Source: Paracoccaceae bacterium
GTDB lineage: Bacteria; Pseudomonadota; Alphaproteobacteria; Rhodobacterales; Rhodobacteraceae
Assembly: GCA_030625695.1 (NCBI GenBank)
Contig: DAOUQK010000100.1
Span: forward strand, 1-10,500
DNA length: 10,500 nucleotides
Direction of reading: 5' to 3'
The notes below the pieces were generated by a model. It made no database searches. It worked only from the letters and a program-made list of their open reading frames with translations, and had not been told where the DNA came from. Positions 1 to 6,750 of the stretch are shown here, in pieces. Within the stretch, counting starts at the first letter, position 1. The number at the start of each line of letters is the position of its first letter. The position numbers and the translations under genes are program-made.

Positions 1-563
1 TAAAACACCGGGATATCCATTACCCGGAATTGCGCACCTTCAAAGTAAAGCTGGCGTTCCTGTTGGTCGTGGATCACCTTTCGCGCCCGGATTTGCCACA
101 GGGGGGGGCGACCATTTTCACATATCCGGCAAGAGGTTACAGAGGTTTTATAAAGTTGCGAATAGCGCCCGTCGATCCGGGTCATTTGCAGCGTGGCCAG
201 TTGCAATTGTTGATTGAACACCAGCCGCGCAGATTTCAACAACCCGTTTTGCAGCCCCTTGTCCAGTTCGGCAAATTCCGCCAGCACGGTGACATTGTCG
301 CCCTGATCAATCCTTATCGGACCTTCAACCGTCAGTTTGCCACTGGTCCGGTCAAAGGTGATGCGGGCGGCGCGCAGGCGAATATCCCCCTGAAATGCCT
401 GCACGTTGCCTTCGGCGATCAATGTCCTGTCACGGGTCAGGAACACCCGGTCCGCCACCAGCAACGCGGGTGGTTCGTTACCAGACGGGGGATTGGATTG
501 TGCCACGACCGGCCCGGATAAAACCAGCGCCAGTATTAAGGATATCAGCCGCGTGCGCATCAT
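1..563 (-). CDS. lptD: LPS-assembly protein LptD, N-terminal part (truncated by window edge)
   Basis: Outer-membrane LPS translocon subunit that receives LPS from the periplasmic Lpt bridge and inserts it into the outer leaflet. The minus-strand frame stays open from 563 to base 1, giving 187 residues; the rest lies left of the window. Residues 1-21 look like a signal peptide (MMRTR, a hydrophobic stretch, then VVA before Q22). Residues about 36-140 read as an OstA/LptA-like beta-jellyroll (VADRVFLTRD, EGNVQAFQGDIRL). Residues 141-187 carry the LptD block with C145 and C148, then GRPPLWQIRA and KVIHD. Two adjacent ATG codons (563 and 560) could start it. The GAGGA upstream lies 3 bases from the first and 6 from the second, so 560 may be used. 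The first ATG overlaps the lptG stop (ATGA), implying translational coupling. The identification is firm; only the exact start is open. Confidence 0.93.
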   Translation of the reverse strand, partial: MMRTRLISLILALVLSGPVVAQSNPPSGNEPPALLVADRVFLTRDRTLIAEGNVQAFQGDIRLRAARITFDRTSGKLTVEGPIRIDQGDNVTVLAEFAELDKGLQNGLLKSARLVFNQQLQLATLQMTRIDGRYSQLYKTSVTSCRICENGRPPLWQIRARKVIHDQQERQLYFEGAQFRVMDIPVF

Positions 564-1657
564 CCGTCCTCGGAATGGAGCAACAGCCCCCAGGTCAGCA
601 GGATCGACGCCACCGGCGGGGCCCAGGCGGCAAAAACAACCGGAATTTGCCCATTTTCTCCCAGGATTTGCGCAAAGTTGCGGATGAAATACAGCGAGAA
701 TCCCAGCAATACGGCGGCCAGCACCGAAACACCTGTGCCACCAAAACGCGTATGTCGCATAGTGAATGCCGCCCCGACCAGCACCATGGCCATCAGAAAC
801 AGCGGCCGGGCCAGTTCGACCTGAAACCAGACCTCGTGACGTTTGGTGGAAAACCCGGCCTGCGCCAGATCACGGATGGTGGCGGGCAGGTCATAGATCG
901 AAATGCCTGAGGGGCTGCCCAGCGATTCACGAATGCGTTCCTGGGTCAGGGTTGTCGGAATGCGCAGAAATTCATGATCCTGTGCGTTGGATTCCGGGTT
1001 CACACCACGTTCCAACGGCCAGACCTTGGCATTGCCCAACAGCCAGTCCCCCCCCATCAGGCGTGCATTGCGCGACACAATCCGCCGGGTCGGCCCGCCG
1101 CCGGGCGCATATGACAAGATGGTCACGCCATACAGGATCAGCGGTTCCGCGCTGTACCCCGTGGCGTGGATCACTGATTGGCCGTCCGGGTTGCCTTGCC
1201 TCAGCCACAAGCCTTCACCGCTAAGCGACAGGGCCGCAGGTCCGCCGGTGCGGTACGTATCCGAAAGCTGTTGATAGCGGTTCGAGGTGGCGGCAACAAT
1301 CGGGTTCAGGGTGCTGACTGCCAGCCCGCCAATCAGTGCCGCCACCGCCAAGGGTGCTGCCAGCGCGCGAATGCCAGACCGGCCCGTCGCCCGTGTCACC
1401 ACCAGTTCCGAGGACCGCGCGAGGCCGACAAACAGAACGATGGTGGCAAGGATCATCAACAGTGGCAGAATTTCACTGACCGCTTCGGGGGCATTCAACA
1501 GGGTCAGACCAAACAACTGGCCAAAGCTGACATCGACCCCTTCAAAGCGGCGCAATTGTTCAATCAGATCGATCAGCATGATCAGGGTCAGAAAAACGGC
1601 ACCAATCAACAGGAAACTGGCGCTAAAACGGCGGGCAAAATAGAAATCTAGGGTCAT
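560..1657 (-). CDS. lptG: LPS export ABC transporter permease LptG
   Basis: Inner-membrane permease that forms, with LptF and the ATPase LptB, the complex extracting LPS from the inner membrane into the periplasmic bridge. The 365-residue protein has the family layout: three N-terminal membrane segments (about 13-31, 63-80, 98-117), a periplasmic beta-jellyroll (about 120-270) and three C-terminal segments (about 286-300, 308-327, 338-360). Recognisable blocks are RSSELVVTRATG after segment 2 (cytoplasmic coupling region for LptB) and the ELARPLFLMAMVLVGAAF start of segment 4. Its ATG (1657-1655) overlaps the lptF stop by 4 bases, and its own stop overlaps the lptD start by 4. Length is normal for the family. 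It is assigned LptG rather than LptF because it comes second, before lptD, and because of its sequence. LptB and LptC are not in this window. Confidence 0.95.
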   Translation of the reverse strand: MTLDFYFARRFSASFLLIGAVFLTLIMLIDLIEQLRRFEGVDVSFGQLFGLTLLNAPEAVSEILPLLMILATIVLFVGLARSSELVVTRATGRSGIRALAAPLAVAALIGGLAVSTLNPIVAATSNRYQQLSDTYRTGGPAALSLSGEGLWLRQGNPDGQSVIHATGYSAEPLILYGVTILSYAPGGGPTRRIVSRNARLMGGDWLLGNAKVWPLERGVNPESNAQDHEFLRIPTTLTQERIRESLGSPSGISIYDLPATIRDLAQAGFSTKRHEVWFQVELARPLFLMAMVLVGAAFTMRHTRFGGTGVSVLAAVLLGFSLYFIRNFAQILGENGQIPVVFAAWAPPVASILLTWGLLLHSEDG

Positions 1658-2796
1658 GTGTTGCCCCCCATCACCCGGCTTTGCGGTCGCCGCAATAGTA
1701 ACTTAAGCGGTCGCGAGGCGATTTTCAGGAACAATGTGGCCAATGAGATACCCACCAGCGTCGGCAGATACAGCAGCGGCCATAAACTAGGATTGTTCAG
1801 AACCGGTTCCGAAACCACGCCGCGCAGCACCTCCAGCAGGATCAACAGGACAAAGGCGATCAACGCCTGACGCCAGACGCCAAACCGGGAATAGCCCCCC
1901 AGCATAAGCGTGGCAAAGCCAATCAACGTGACGGCGATGCAGATGGTTGCGCGCGAAAACCGCAGGTGCAATTCCTCAACCAACTGGCCGGTGGAATAGC
2001 CATCGTTGGCGGTGACCGCATCCCGGTCCGTCATCAGTTCCAATGTGCCGATGGCGCGGATATTGCGGGTTCGGCCATAATCCGGTTTGACCAACTTACT
2101 GATATTATACGAAAAGTCGGCAAAAACGGTGGTCGACAGGGTGCGATTCCGCGCATCCAACCGCTGCGCCATGCCATCAACCATGATCAGATTGGCCTGG
2201 GTTTCATTGCGCACCAGAAATGCTTTGCGCCCGGTATAGATCACTGTCTGTTCCGGGGCGCGCCGGTCCGACAGGAACACATCGTTCAGGGTGCCATCCG
2301 GGTCAATCTCGCGGATATAAAACGTCACACCGGGGGCCGGGTGCAGGAATTGCCCTTCGGTCAACAGGCGGGCGGTGATGTTGCGTTTCACTTCGGCCTC
2401 ACGTACCCCCAGTTGAGTGATCGAAGCGGGCAACAGCACATGAGTCAGAATGCTCATCATCGCCGCCGTAATCAACCCGAACACCAGCGCCGGCCGGGCC
2501 ATTTGCCAGGGGCTTGACCCGGTGGCCTGAATCACCGTCAGCTCGCTCTCGCTGTTCAGGCGGTTGGTCACCCAAAGCGCCGATGCGAACGCCGCCATAG
2601 GCAGCACCATACGGATCAGATTGGGCAGGGTCAGGGCGGTGAATTCAAGGAACACCAGCGCCGATTGGCCGTCGCCTATCAGCCGGTCAAACAGCACAAC
2701 CGCCCGGTTGATCCAGAACACAGCCACCAGAATCAGCGAGAAAAAGCCAAAGAACAGCAGGTATTGCGACAGGACATATCTGTCGTAGCGTGACAC
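1654..2796 (-). CDS. lptF: LPS export ABC transporter permease LptF
   Basis: Partner permease of LptG in the LptB2FG LPS extractor. The 380-residue protein has membrane segments at about 12-33, 52-78 and 101-125, a periplasmic jellyroll (about 130-275), and segments at about 283-301, 311-326 and 338-357. Family blocks are the N-terminal RYVLSQYL, the coupling region SESELTVIQATG, and a basic C-terminal tail (RPLKLLLRRPQSR). The start codon is GTG (2796-2794), preceded 6 bases upstream by a purely G-rich Shine-Dalgarno-like GGGGG. The first four codons contain one arm of a 10-bp inverted repeat whose other arm lies before pepA. It is the first gene of a coupled lptF-lptG-lptD operon and is divergent from pepA. 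Its promoter must lie in the 2797-2934 spacer or further right, but I see no convincing minus-strand -35/-10 pair. Confidence 0.95.
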   Translation of the reverse strand: MSRYDRYVLSQYLLFFGFFSLILVAVFWINRAVVLFDRLIGDGQSALVFLEFTALTLPNLIRMVLPMAAFASALWVTNRLNSESELTVIQATGSSPWQMARPALVFGLITAAMMSILTHVLLPASITQLGVREAEVKRNITARLLTEGQFLHPAPGVTFYIREIDPDGTLNDVFLSDRRAPEQTVIYTGRKAFLVRNETQANLIMVDGMAQRLDARNRTLSTTVFADFSYNISKLVKPDYGRTRNIRAIGTLELMTDRDAVTANDGYSTGQLVEELHLRFSRATICIAVTLIGFATLMLGGYSRFGVWRQALIAFVLLILLEVLRGVVSEPVLNNPSLWPLLYLPTLVGISLATLFLKIASRPLKLLLRRPQSRVMGGNT

Positions 2797-2833
2797 TGCG
2801 ATACCCCCGATGTGACTGCCTCGAATTATTGAC

Positions 2834-2842
2834 TGGCATAAT
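2834..2842 (+). promoter_or_regulatory. Candidate extended -10 promoter element for pepA
   Basis: TGGCATAAT fits the extended -10 pattern TGn followed by a hexamer with 5 of 6 bases of TATAAT. Transcription would begin near 2849, giving a leader of about 86 bases before pepA. A TTGACT at 2829-2834 is too close to act as its -35. The surrounding AT-rich stretch is the only one in this spacer, so the pepA promoter, and perhaps that of lptF on the other strand, is probably here. Inferred from base pattern alone. Confidence 0.35.
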
Positions 2843-2855
2843 AGTGTAAAAGGCC

Positions 2856-2864
2856 TGTGGATAA
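2856..2864 (-). promoter_or_regulatory. Perfect match to the DnaA-box consensus
   Basis: The minus strand reads TTATCCACA, the strong DnaA-box consensus. It lies in the divergent lptF/pepA spacer, just downstream of the candidate extended -10 and about 70 bases before the pepA start. I see no second perfect copy nearby, so it does not look like a replication origin. A bound DnaA would sit over the expected start of the pepA transcript. The match is seen; binding is inferred. Confidence 0.35.
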
Positions 2865-2934
2865 AACTGATATCTGGTCAATGTGGCGGGGTCACGCTAC
2901 CAAGCTATAGAAAATCATCTTCAGGAGCCGCGAT

Positions 2935-4401
2935 ATGAGCCGTCTAACCCCAATATCCTTTGAAACCAGTGAAATAGAAGCCATCGCCAGCGCCACCGGA
3001 CGGGTGGCCATAATCGTCACGCCCGACGGCAAGATGGACAAGGCGGCACGCCGGGCCAACCGGCTGACCAAGGGCGCGGTGGCGCGGCTGTTGGAAAGCG
3101 ACGGATTCGGCGCGGCCAAACCTGGCAAGGTGATTACCATGGCGTGGCCCGCAGGCATGGCCGCCGAGGCGCTGGATGTGCTGGTTCTGGAACGACGCGC
3201 GTCGGTGATTGAGGCCCGCAAAGCCGGGGCCGCATTGGCCAAGGTCAAAGGCGACAAGGCATTGTTGGTGATGGCTGGCGGTCTGGCGCGGCCCGAAGAT
3301 CTGGCGTTGGGGTTAATTTTGCGTGACTACCGCTTTGAGGCGCATAAAACCGCACCGGATACTGAAGTCGGCGGGGTTACCATCCACCATACCAAAGCGG
3401 ATGAGTTGTCCTTGGACAGCGTGCGCGCAATTGCCGATGGCGTGGTAATGACCCGCGATCTGGTCAATGAACCCGCCAACGTGCTGACCACCACCGAATT
3501 TGCCGACCGTCTGGTCGAGATGCAAGGTCTGGGCCTCAAGGTCGAAGTGCTGGACGAGGCCAAGCTGGAAGAGCTTGGCATGCGCACGTTGCTGTGTGTC
3601 GGGCAGGGGTCCGACAGCCCGTCCAAAGTGGTGGTGATGCAGTGGAACGGCGGGGCCGACGGCGACGCCCCCCTGGCGCTGGTCGGCAAAGGCGTGGTGT
3701 TCGACACTGGCGGTATTTCGTTGAAACCGGCGGGTGGCATGGAAGACATGACCATGGACATGGGCGGCGCCGGCGTGGTCGCCGGGACCATGCGCGCGCT
3801 GGCGATGCGCAAAGCCCGCGCCAACGTAGTCGGTCTGGTTGGTCTGGTCGAAAACATGCCCTCCAGCAACGCGGTGCGCCCTGGCGACGTGGTGCGTTCG
3901 ATGAAGGGTGACACGGTCGAGGTGATCAACACCGATGCCGAAGGCCGTCTCGTGCTGTGTGACGTGATGTGGTACGCGCAAGAGCGGTTCAAACCTGCGG
4001 GGATGATTGATCTGGCCACCCTGACCGGCGCGATCATTGTCGGACTTGGGCATGAAAATGCCGGCGTATTCTCCAACGATGACGCCCTGTGCAAAGCGTT
4101 CCTCAAGGCGGCGGATGCCGAAGGCGAAGGCGCATGGCGCATGCCTTTGGGCACGGCCTATGACGAGTTACTGAAATCCCGCATTGCTGACATGAAAAAC
4201 ATCGGTGGCCGCCCTGCGGGATCAATCACCGCCGCCCAGTTCCTGTTACGGTTCGTGCAGGACGGTATGCCGTGGATACACCTCGACATTGCCGGGGTTG
4301 CTTCGGTCAAAGCCGAGACATCGCTGGCCCCCAAGGGCGCGACCGGCTGGGGTGTCATGGCGCTGAACCGGTTGGTGGCGGATATGTTCGAAGGGGGCTG
4401 A
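2935..4401 (+). CDS. pepA: Leucyl aminopeptidase (M17 family, PepA)
   Basis: Cytosolic hexameric dimetal peptidase that removes N-terminal residues from peptides. The 488-residue protein has a variable N-terminal domain (about 1-150) and the M17 catalytic domain. Metal ligands are all visible: K252, D257, D275, D334 and E336, with catalytic K264 and R338; the signature NTDAEGRL spans 332-339. Every one of these sits 18 residues before its Escherichia coli PepA counterpart, so the active site appears intact. AGGAG at 2923-2927, 7 bases before the ATG, fixes the start. It is divergent from lptF, and holC begins 4 bases after its stop, an arrangement common in proteobacteria. E. coli PepA also binds DNA in Xer recombination and carAB control; nothing here shows whether this one does. 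Confidence 0.97.
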   Translation: MSRLTPISFETSEIEAIASATGRVAIIVTPDGKMDKAARRANRLTKGAVARLLESDGFGAAKPGKVITMAWPAGMAAEALDVLVLERRASVIEARKAGAALAKVKGDKALLVMAGGLARPEDLALGLILRDYRFEAHKTAPDTEVGGVTIHHTKADELSLDSVRAIADGVVMTRDLVNEPANVLTTTEFADRLVEMQGLGLKVEVLDEAKLEELGMRTLLCVGQGSDSPSKVVVMQWNGGADGDAPLALVGKGVVFDTGGISLKPAGGMEDMTMDMGGAGVVAGTMRALAMRKARANVVGLVGLVENMPSSNAVRPGDVVRSMKGDTVEVINTDAEGRLVLCDVMWYAQERFKPAGMIDLATLTGAIIVGLGHENAGVFSNDDALCKAFLKAADAEGEGAWRMPLGTAYDELLKSRIADMKNIGGRPAGSITAAQFLLRFVQDGMPWIHLDIAGVASVKAETSLAPKGATGWGVMALNRLVADMFEGG

Positions 4402-4405
4402 TCCC

Positions 4406-4864
4406 ATGGGGGCGGTGTATTTCTATCACCTGACGCGCGGGCCGTTAGAGGCGACATTGCCGGTGTTGCTGGGCAAAGCCCGCGCCGCCGGCTGGCGGGT
4501 TGCTGTGCGTGGAGTGGACGAGGGCCGGATGCAATGGCTTGATCAAAAACTGTGGACCGGCCCCGACGAAGGCTTTCTGGCGCATGGGCTGGCGGGCGGC
4601 GACCACGACGCCGATCAGCCGATCCTGCTGACCTGCAAGACGCAGGCAGGGAACGACCCGGCCTGTGTGATGAGCATCGACGGCGCGGTTGTTACGCCCG
4701 AAGAAGTGGCCGGATTGGAGCGGGTTTGCATCCTGTTTGACGGCAACGATCCCGAAGCGGTGCAACAGGCGCGAACCCAGTGGAAAACCCTCACGGATGC
4801 GGGCACGTCGGCGCAATACTGGTCTGAAGAATCCGGGCGGTGGGAGAAGAAGGCGGAGAAATAG
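4406..4864 (+). CDS. holC: DNA polymerase III subunit chi
   Basis: Accessory replication protein that, with psi, joins the clamp loader to single-stranded DNA-binding protein at the fork. The 152-residue protein opens with MGAVYFYHLTRGPLEATLP and continues with KARAAGWRVAVR, typical of HolC. The middle contains LDQKLWTGPDEGFLAHG followed by DADQPILLT, the conserved block of the family, and the C-terminal half holds CILFDGNDPEAVQQAR. Length is usual for alphaproteobacterial chi. The start lies 4 bases after the pepA stop, with AAGGGGG (4391-4397) inside the last pepA codons serving as ribosome binding site 8 bases upstream, so the two genes are probably co-transcribed. No clear terminator hairpin follows; only a short T run is present at 4873-4877. 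Confidence 0.93.
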   Translation: MGAVYFYHLTRGPLEATLPVLLGKARAAGWRVAVRGVDEGRMQWLDQKLWTGPDEGFLAHGLAGGDHDADQPILLTCKTQAGNDPACVMSIDGAVVTPEEVAGLERVCILFDGNDPEAVQQARTQWKTLTDAGTSAQYWSEESGRWEKKAEK

Positions 4865-4910
4865 GGAGCATCTTTTTCAAGTGTGCGTACTTTGCGGTCA
4901 TTCGCCTCTT

Positions 4911-4920
4911 GCCAATTGGC
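4911..4920. repeat. Short perfect palindrome in the spacer before the HEPN-like ORF
   Basis: GCCAATTGGC is a perfect 10-base palindrome, 60 bases before the ATG at 4980. It overlaps a TTGCCA (4909-4914) that could act as a -35, with the AT-rich run at 4931-4939 about 16-20 bases downstream as a poor -10. It could be an operator over the promoter of the downstream ORF, but a 10-base palindrome also arises by chance. The rest of 4865-4979 shows nothing else recognisable. Confidence 0.22.
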
Positions 4921-4979
4921 GGCAGGTTCAAAAAATATACGGCAAACCCGATGGGCGCATCAAATGAGAAGATCCAATT

Positions 4980-5468
4980 ATGCCGAATGAAAATGTTACT
5001 GCCGTCAGATATGGTGCTAGAGCCTTCGAATTTGTTCGCAGCAGCAGCGTTCTTTGTTGCGGCATCCATGATGGCTGGCTTCCGTCTGCGTGTCTCTTGC
5101 TTGGGTTCGCGTGCGAGCTTCTGGCGAAGCGACGCCTACTGCATGAGGGTGTCCCTGAAGACGATCTTCGCAACGCACCTTATGGTCACAATATTTCGGG
5201 CATGTGGCGCGATAAGACGGAACTGTTTGCAGAAGCCGAATGCCTCGTTGCCGAACTTAAGGAAAACCCGAGTCCAAATGGCGTGGGCAAGTTCTTTGAT
5301 TGGAGCCTACACTTCGACCAATTGGCTCAAGGGCACTCTCAAAAAAGCGACTATTCGCTTCGCTATCACCAGGGAGAATCCATTTTTGCAGACCCCATGG
5401 CCGTGACCGTGGTGTTGTCGAAAATCTGCCTTGACGAGCAGGAAAAGAGCCACAATTGGATACCCTGA
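4980..5468 (+). CDS. Uncharacterised protein, possibly HEPN-like
   Basis: Not a protein I can name. The 162-residue product is predicted soluble and mostly helical. Residues 38-76 (ACELLAKRRLLHEG near 44-57, then YGHNISGMW at 68-76) resemble the helix-turn-GH pattern of HEPN-superfamily proteins, often RNase toxins or nucleic-acid-binding partners. R64 and H70 form an RX5H motif, within the RX4-6H range of HEPN RNases. A later SLRYHQGE (126-133) recalls the RY segment in some of these families. GAGAAG lies 8 bases before the ATG, and an in-frame TGA at 4965-4967 rules out an earlier start. GC over 4861-5460 is about 51% by hand count, lower than sampled pepA sequence, and codon use is less biased, which suggests acquisition. 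No antitoxin, nucleotidyltransferase or mobile gene adjoins it. The ORF is probably real; the family call is tentative. Confidence 0.62.
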   Translation: MPNENVTAVRYGARAFEFVRSSSVLCCGIHDGWLPSACLLLGFACELLAKRRLLHEGVPEDDLRNAPYGHNISGMWRDKTELFAEAECLVAELKENPSPNGVGKFFDWSLHFDQLAQGHSQKSDYSLRYHQGESIFADPMAVTVVLSKICLDEQEKSHNWIP

Positions 5469-5531
5469 TGGCGTTGCGTTATAGCCTCGAAGCAGACATC
5501 CAACTTTCCCGGACACGTAACAACAGCCTTC

Positions 5532-6110
5532 TCACCGCGTCAGCACCAACCCCTGCGATGTGATCTCGATCTTGCTCCAGTGGTGCAGATAACTCATCCC
5601 CAACAGCGATTTTTCCAACTCGCCCTGATTGACCCAGGCGCGGATATTGCGGTCTGAAATCTTGCCCAAGGCCACACGGTCAAGGCGCACTGGCGCTGTA
5701 CGCACCTCGCCGTTGGCCGTTACTGCGCGTCCGGTAAAGTGCAGATCGTCCGGGTTCAGGCCAATCCGCGCCGCATCCGCTTGCGTCAGAACCAGATGGG
5801 TCGCGCCTGTGTCCACCAGAAAATCAACCGACACATCATTGACCAGCAGCGTCAGATAGAAATGCCCGTCGCGTGCGCGGGGCACTTCGACCTGATCGGC
5901 ACTGACAAAGCTTTGACGTGGCAAAACGGTCTGGCGGATATCATCCCACAGCCCATAAGCCGCAAGAACCCCAAGGAAAATCAGCACCCAAGCAATCGCC
6001 GCCTGCGCCAGTTTGCCCAACGACTGACGGTTATGCACCAGAAACCAGACCACCAGAACCGAACCAAGAATGCCCAGATACGCCAGCCTGCCAAAGTCGG
6101 GTTCGTTCAT
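5532..6110 (-). CDS. Membrane-anchored retropepsin-like aspartic protease (TIGR02281-type)
   Basis: Clan AA aspartic protease expected to work as a homodimer in the periplasm. The 192-residue protein has two hydrophobic segments (about 9-25 and 36-55), then a soluble domain. The catalytic loop is FLVDTGATHLVL with D100-T101-G102, and the second landmark of retropepsins, a hydrophobic pair before Gly (LLG), is at 169-171. Only one DTG is present, as expected for a dimeric retropepsin fold. AGGAGG lies 8 bases before the ATG at 6110, a strong ribosome binding site. It begins 15 bases after the marC stop, so it is probably the last gene of an ABC-F/marC/protease unit. PerP of Caulobacter, which trims PodJ, is a related periplasmic aspartic protease, but nothing here identifies a substrate. 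It converges with the HEPN-like ORF, 63 bases away, with no obvious terminator between. Confidence 0.85.
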   Translation of the reverse strand: MNEPDFGRLAYLGILGSVLVVWFLVHNRQSLGKLAQAAIAWVLIFLGVLAAYGLWDDIRQTVLPRQSFVSADQVEVPRARDGHFYLTLLVNDVSVDFLVDTGATHLVLTQADAARIGLNPDDLHFTGRAVTANGEVRTAPVRLDRVALGKISDRNIRAWVNQGELEKSLLGMSYLHHWSKIEITSQGLVLTR

Positions 6111-6125
6111 GCGCGGGCCCTCCTG

Positions 6126-6743
6126 TTAACTGGCAAAGCCAAATTCACGTAAACCTTCAAGAATGAACTGCACGGCAAGGGCTGCCAGCAACATACCCAA
6201 AAGACGCGTCACAACCTCGATCCCGGTCTTGCCCAGCAACCGTTCCAACATTCCCGAGAGCAGGAACATCGCCAGCACCACCACCATTACCGCGATCATC
6301 ACCCCAACCACCAGGGCCAGTCCTTCGCCCCCCGATTGTTGCCCGCTCAGCAGGATGATTGACGCGATTGACCCCGGCCCGGCAATCAGTGGAATGGCCA
6401 GCGGGAACACCGACGGGTCGGGCATATCTTCCTCGACCTTGTCCTCGCGCCGTTTTGAGCGCCGTTCAAACAGCATGTCCAACGCGGTCAGGAACAACAA
6501 CGCACCCCCCGCCACCCGGAACGCCGCCATCGAGATACCGATAAAGCCCAGCAACGCCTCGCCAAAGCCAGCAAACAACGTCAGAAGTCCGGCCGCTACG
6601 GCGCAGGCGCGAAAGGCAATCATGCGACGGGCCCGGGGCGACATGCCTCTGGTCAGGGCGACAAACATCGGTGTCAGGCCAAACGGGTCGATGATCACCA
6701 GAAGGGTGACAAACGACGTAATCAGAAACGTGGTGTCGATCAC
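6126..6743 (-). CDS. MarC family integral membrane protein
   Basis: Multi-pass inner-membrane protein of the MarC/UPF0056 family, whose transport role is unsettled; the old link to multiple antibiotic resistance was not upheld. With the GTG at 6743 as start the product is 205 residues and begins MIDTTFLITSFVTLLVIIDP, matching the family, whose DPFG motif (19-22 here) lies in the first membrane segment. A second signature, PLAIPLIAGPGSIAS, lies mid-protein, and about six membrane segments are visible. The frame stays open upstream to an ATG at 6821, but that extension is tryptophan- and arginine-rich and overlaps the ABC-F gene by about 70 bases, so I reject it. The GTG lies 7 bases after the ABC-F stop without a strong Shine-Dalgarno sequence, which suggests coupling to translation of the gene before it. 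Confidence 0.88.
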   Translation of the reverse strand: MIDTTFLITSFVTLLVIIDPFGLTPMFVALTRGMSPRARRMIAFRACAVAAGLLTLFAGFGEALLGFIGISMAAFRVAGGALLFLTALDMLFERRSKRREDKVEEDMPDPSVFPLAIPLIAGPGSIASIILLSGQQSGGEGLALVVGVMIAVMVVVLAMFLLSGMLERLLGKTGIEVVTRLLGMLLAALAVQFILEGLREFGFAS

Positions 6744-6750
6744 AGGATCA

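Larger units (their letters stand above)
2785..2900. repeat. 10-bp perfect inverted repeat spanning the lptF/pepA divergent spacer
   Basis: GTAGCGTGAC at 2785-2794 and its exact reverse complement GTCACGCTAC at 2891-2900 are separated by 96 bases. The left arm covers lptF codons 2-4 and the last base of the GTG start; the right arm lies 34 bases before the pepA ATG. Each gene therefore has the same 10-mer, read in its own direction, at or just before its start. This could be a paired regulator site or a coincidence; the match does not extend past 10 bases. Confidence 0.4.

Noticed and set aside
2829..2834. TTGACT as a -35 element on the plus strand in the lptF/pepA spacer
   Set aside because: No acceptable -10 lies 16-18 bases downstream (GGCCTG at 17), and the nearby CATAAT is too close.
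2856..2864. Replication origin around the DnaA-box match
   Set aside because: Only one perfect box, no box cluster, no large AT-rich unwinding region, and neither dnaA nor other usual origin neighbours are present.
3327..4154. Long minus-strand open frame (275 codons) opposite pepA, with another of 246 codons at 3313-4053
   Set aside because: Both lie antisense to a gene with a fully intact M17 active site. Their translations are low-complexity Ser/Thr/Pro or His/Gln-rich, as expected for shadows of a GC-rich coding strand.
4865..4980. Intrinsic terminator after holC
   Set aside because: There is a short T run at 4873-4877 but no GC-rich stem directly before it.
4840..5406. Overlapping 188-codon frame across the low-GC patch
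   Set aside because: It starts inside holC, has no ribosome binding site, and its translation looks random next to the HEPN-like pattern in the frame starting at 4980. I keep only the latter, though both are unverified.
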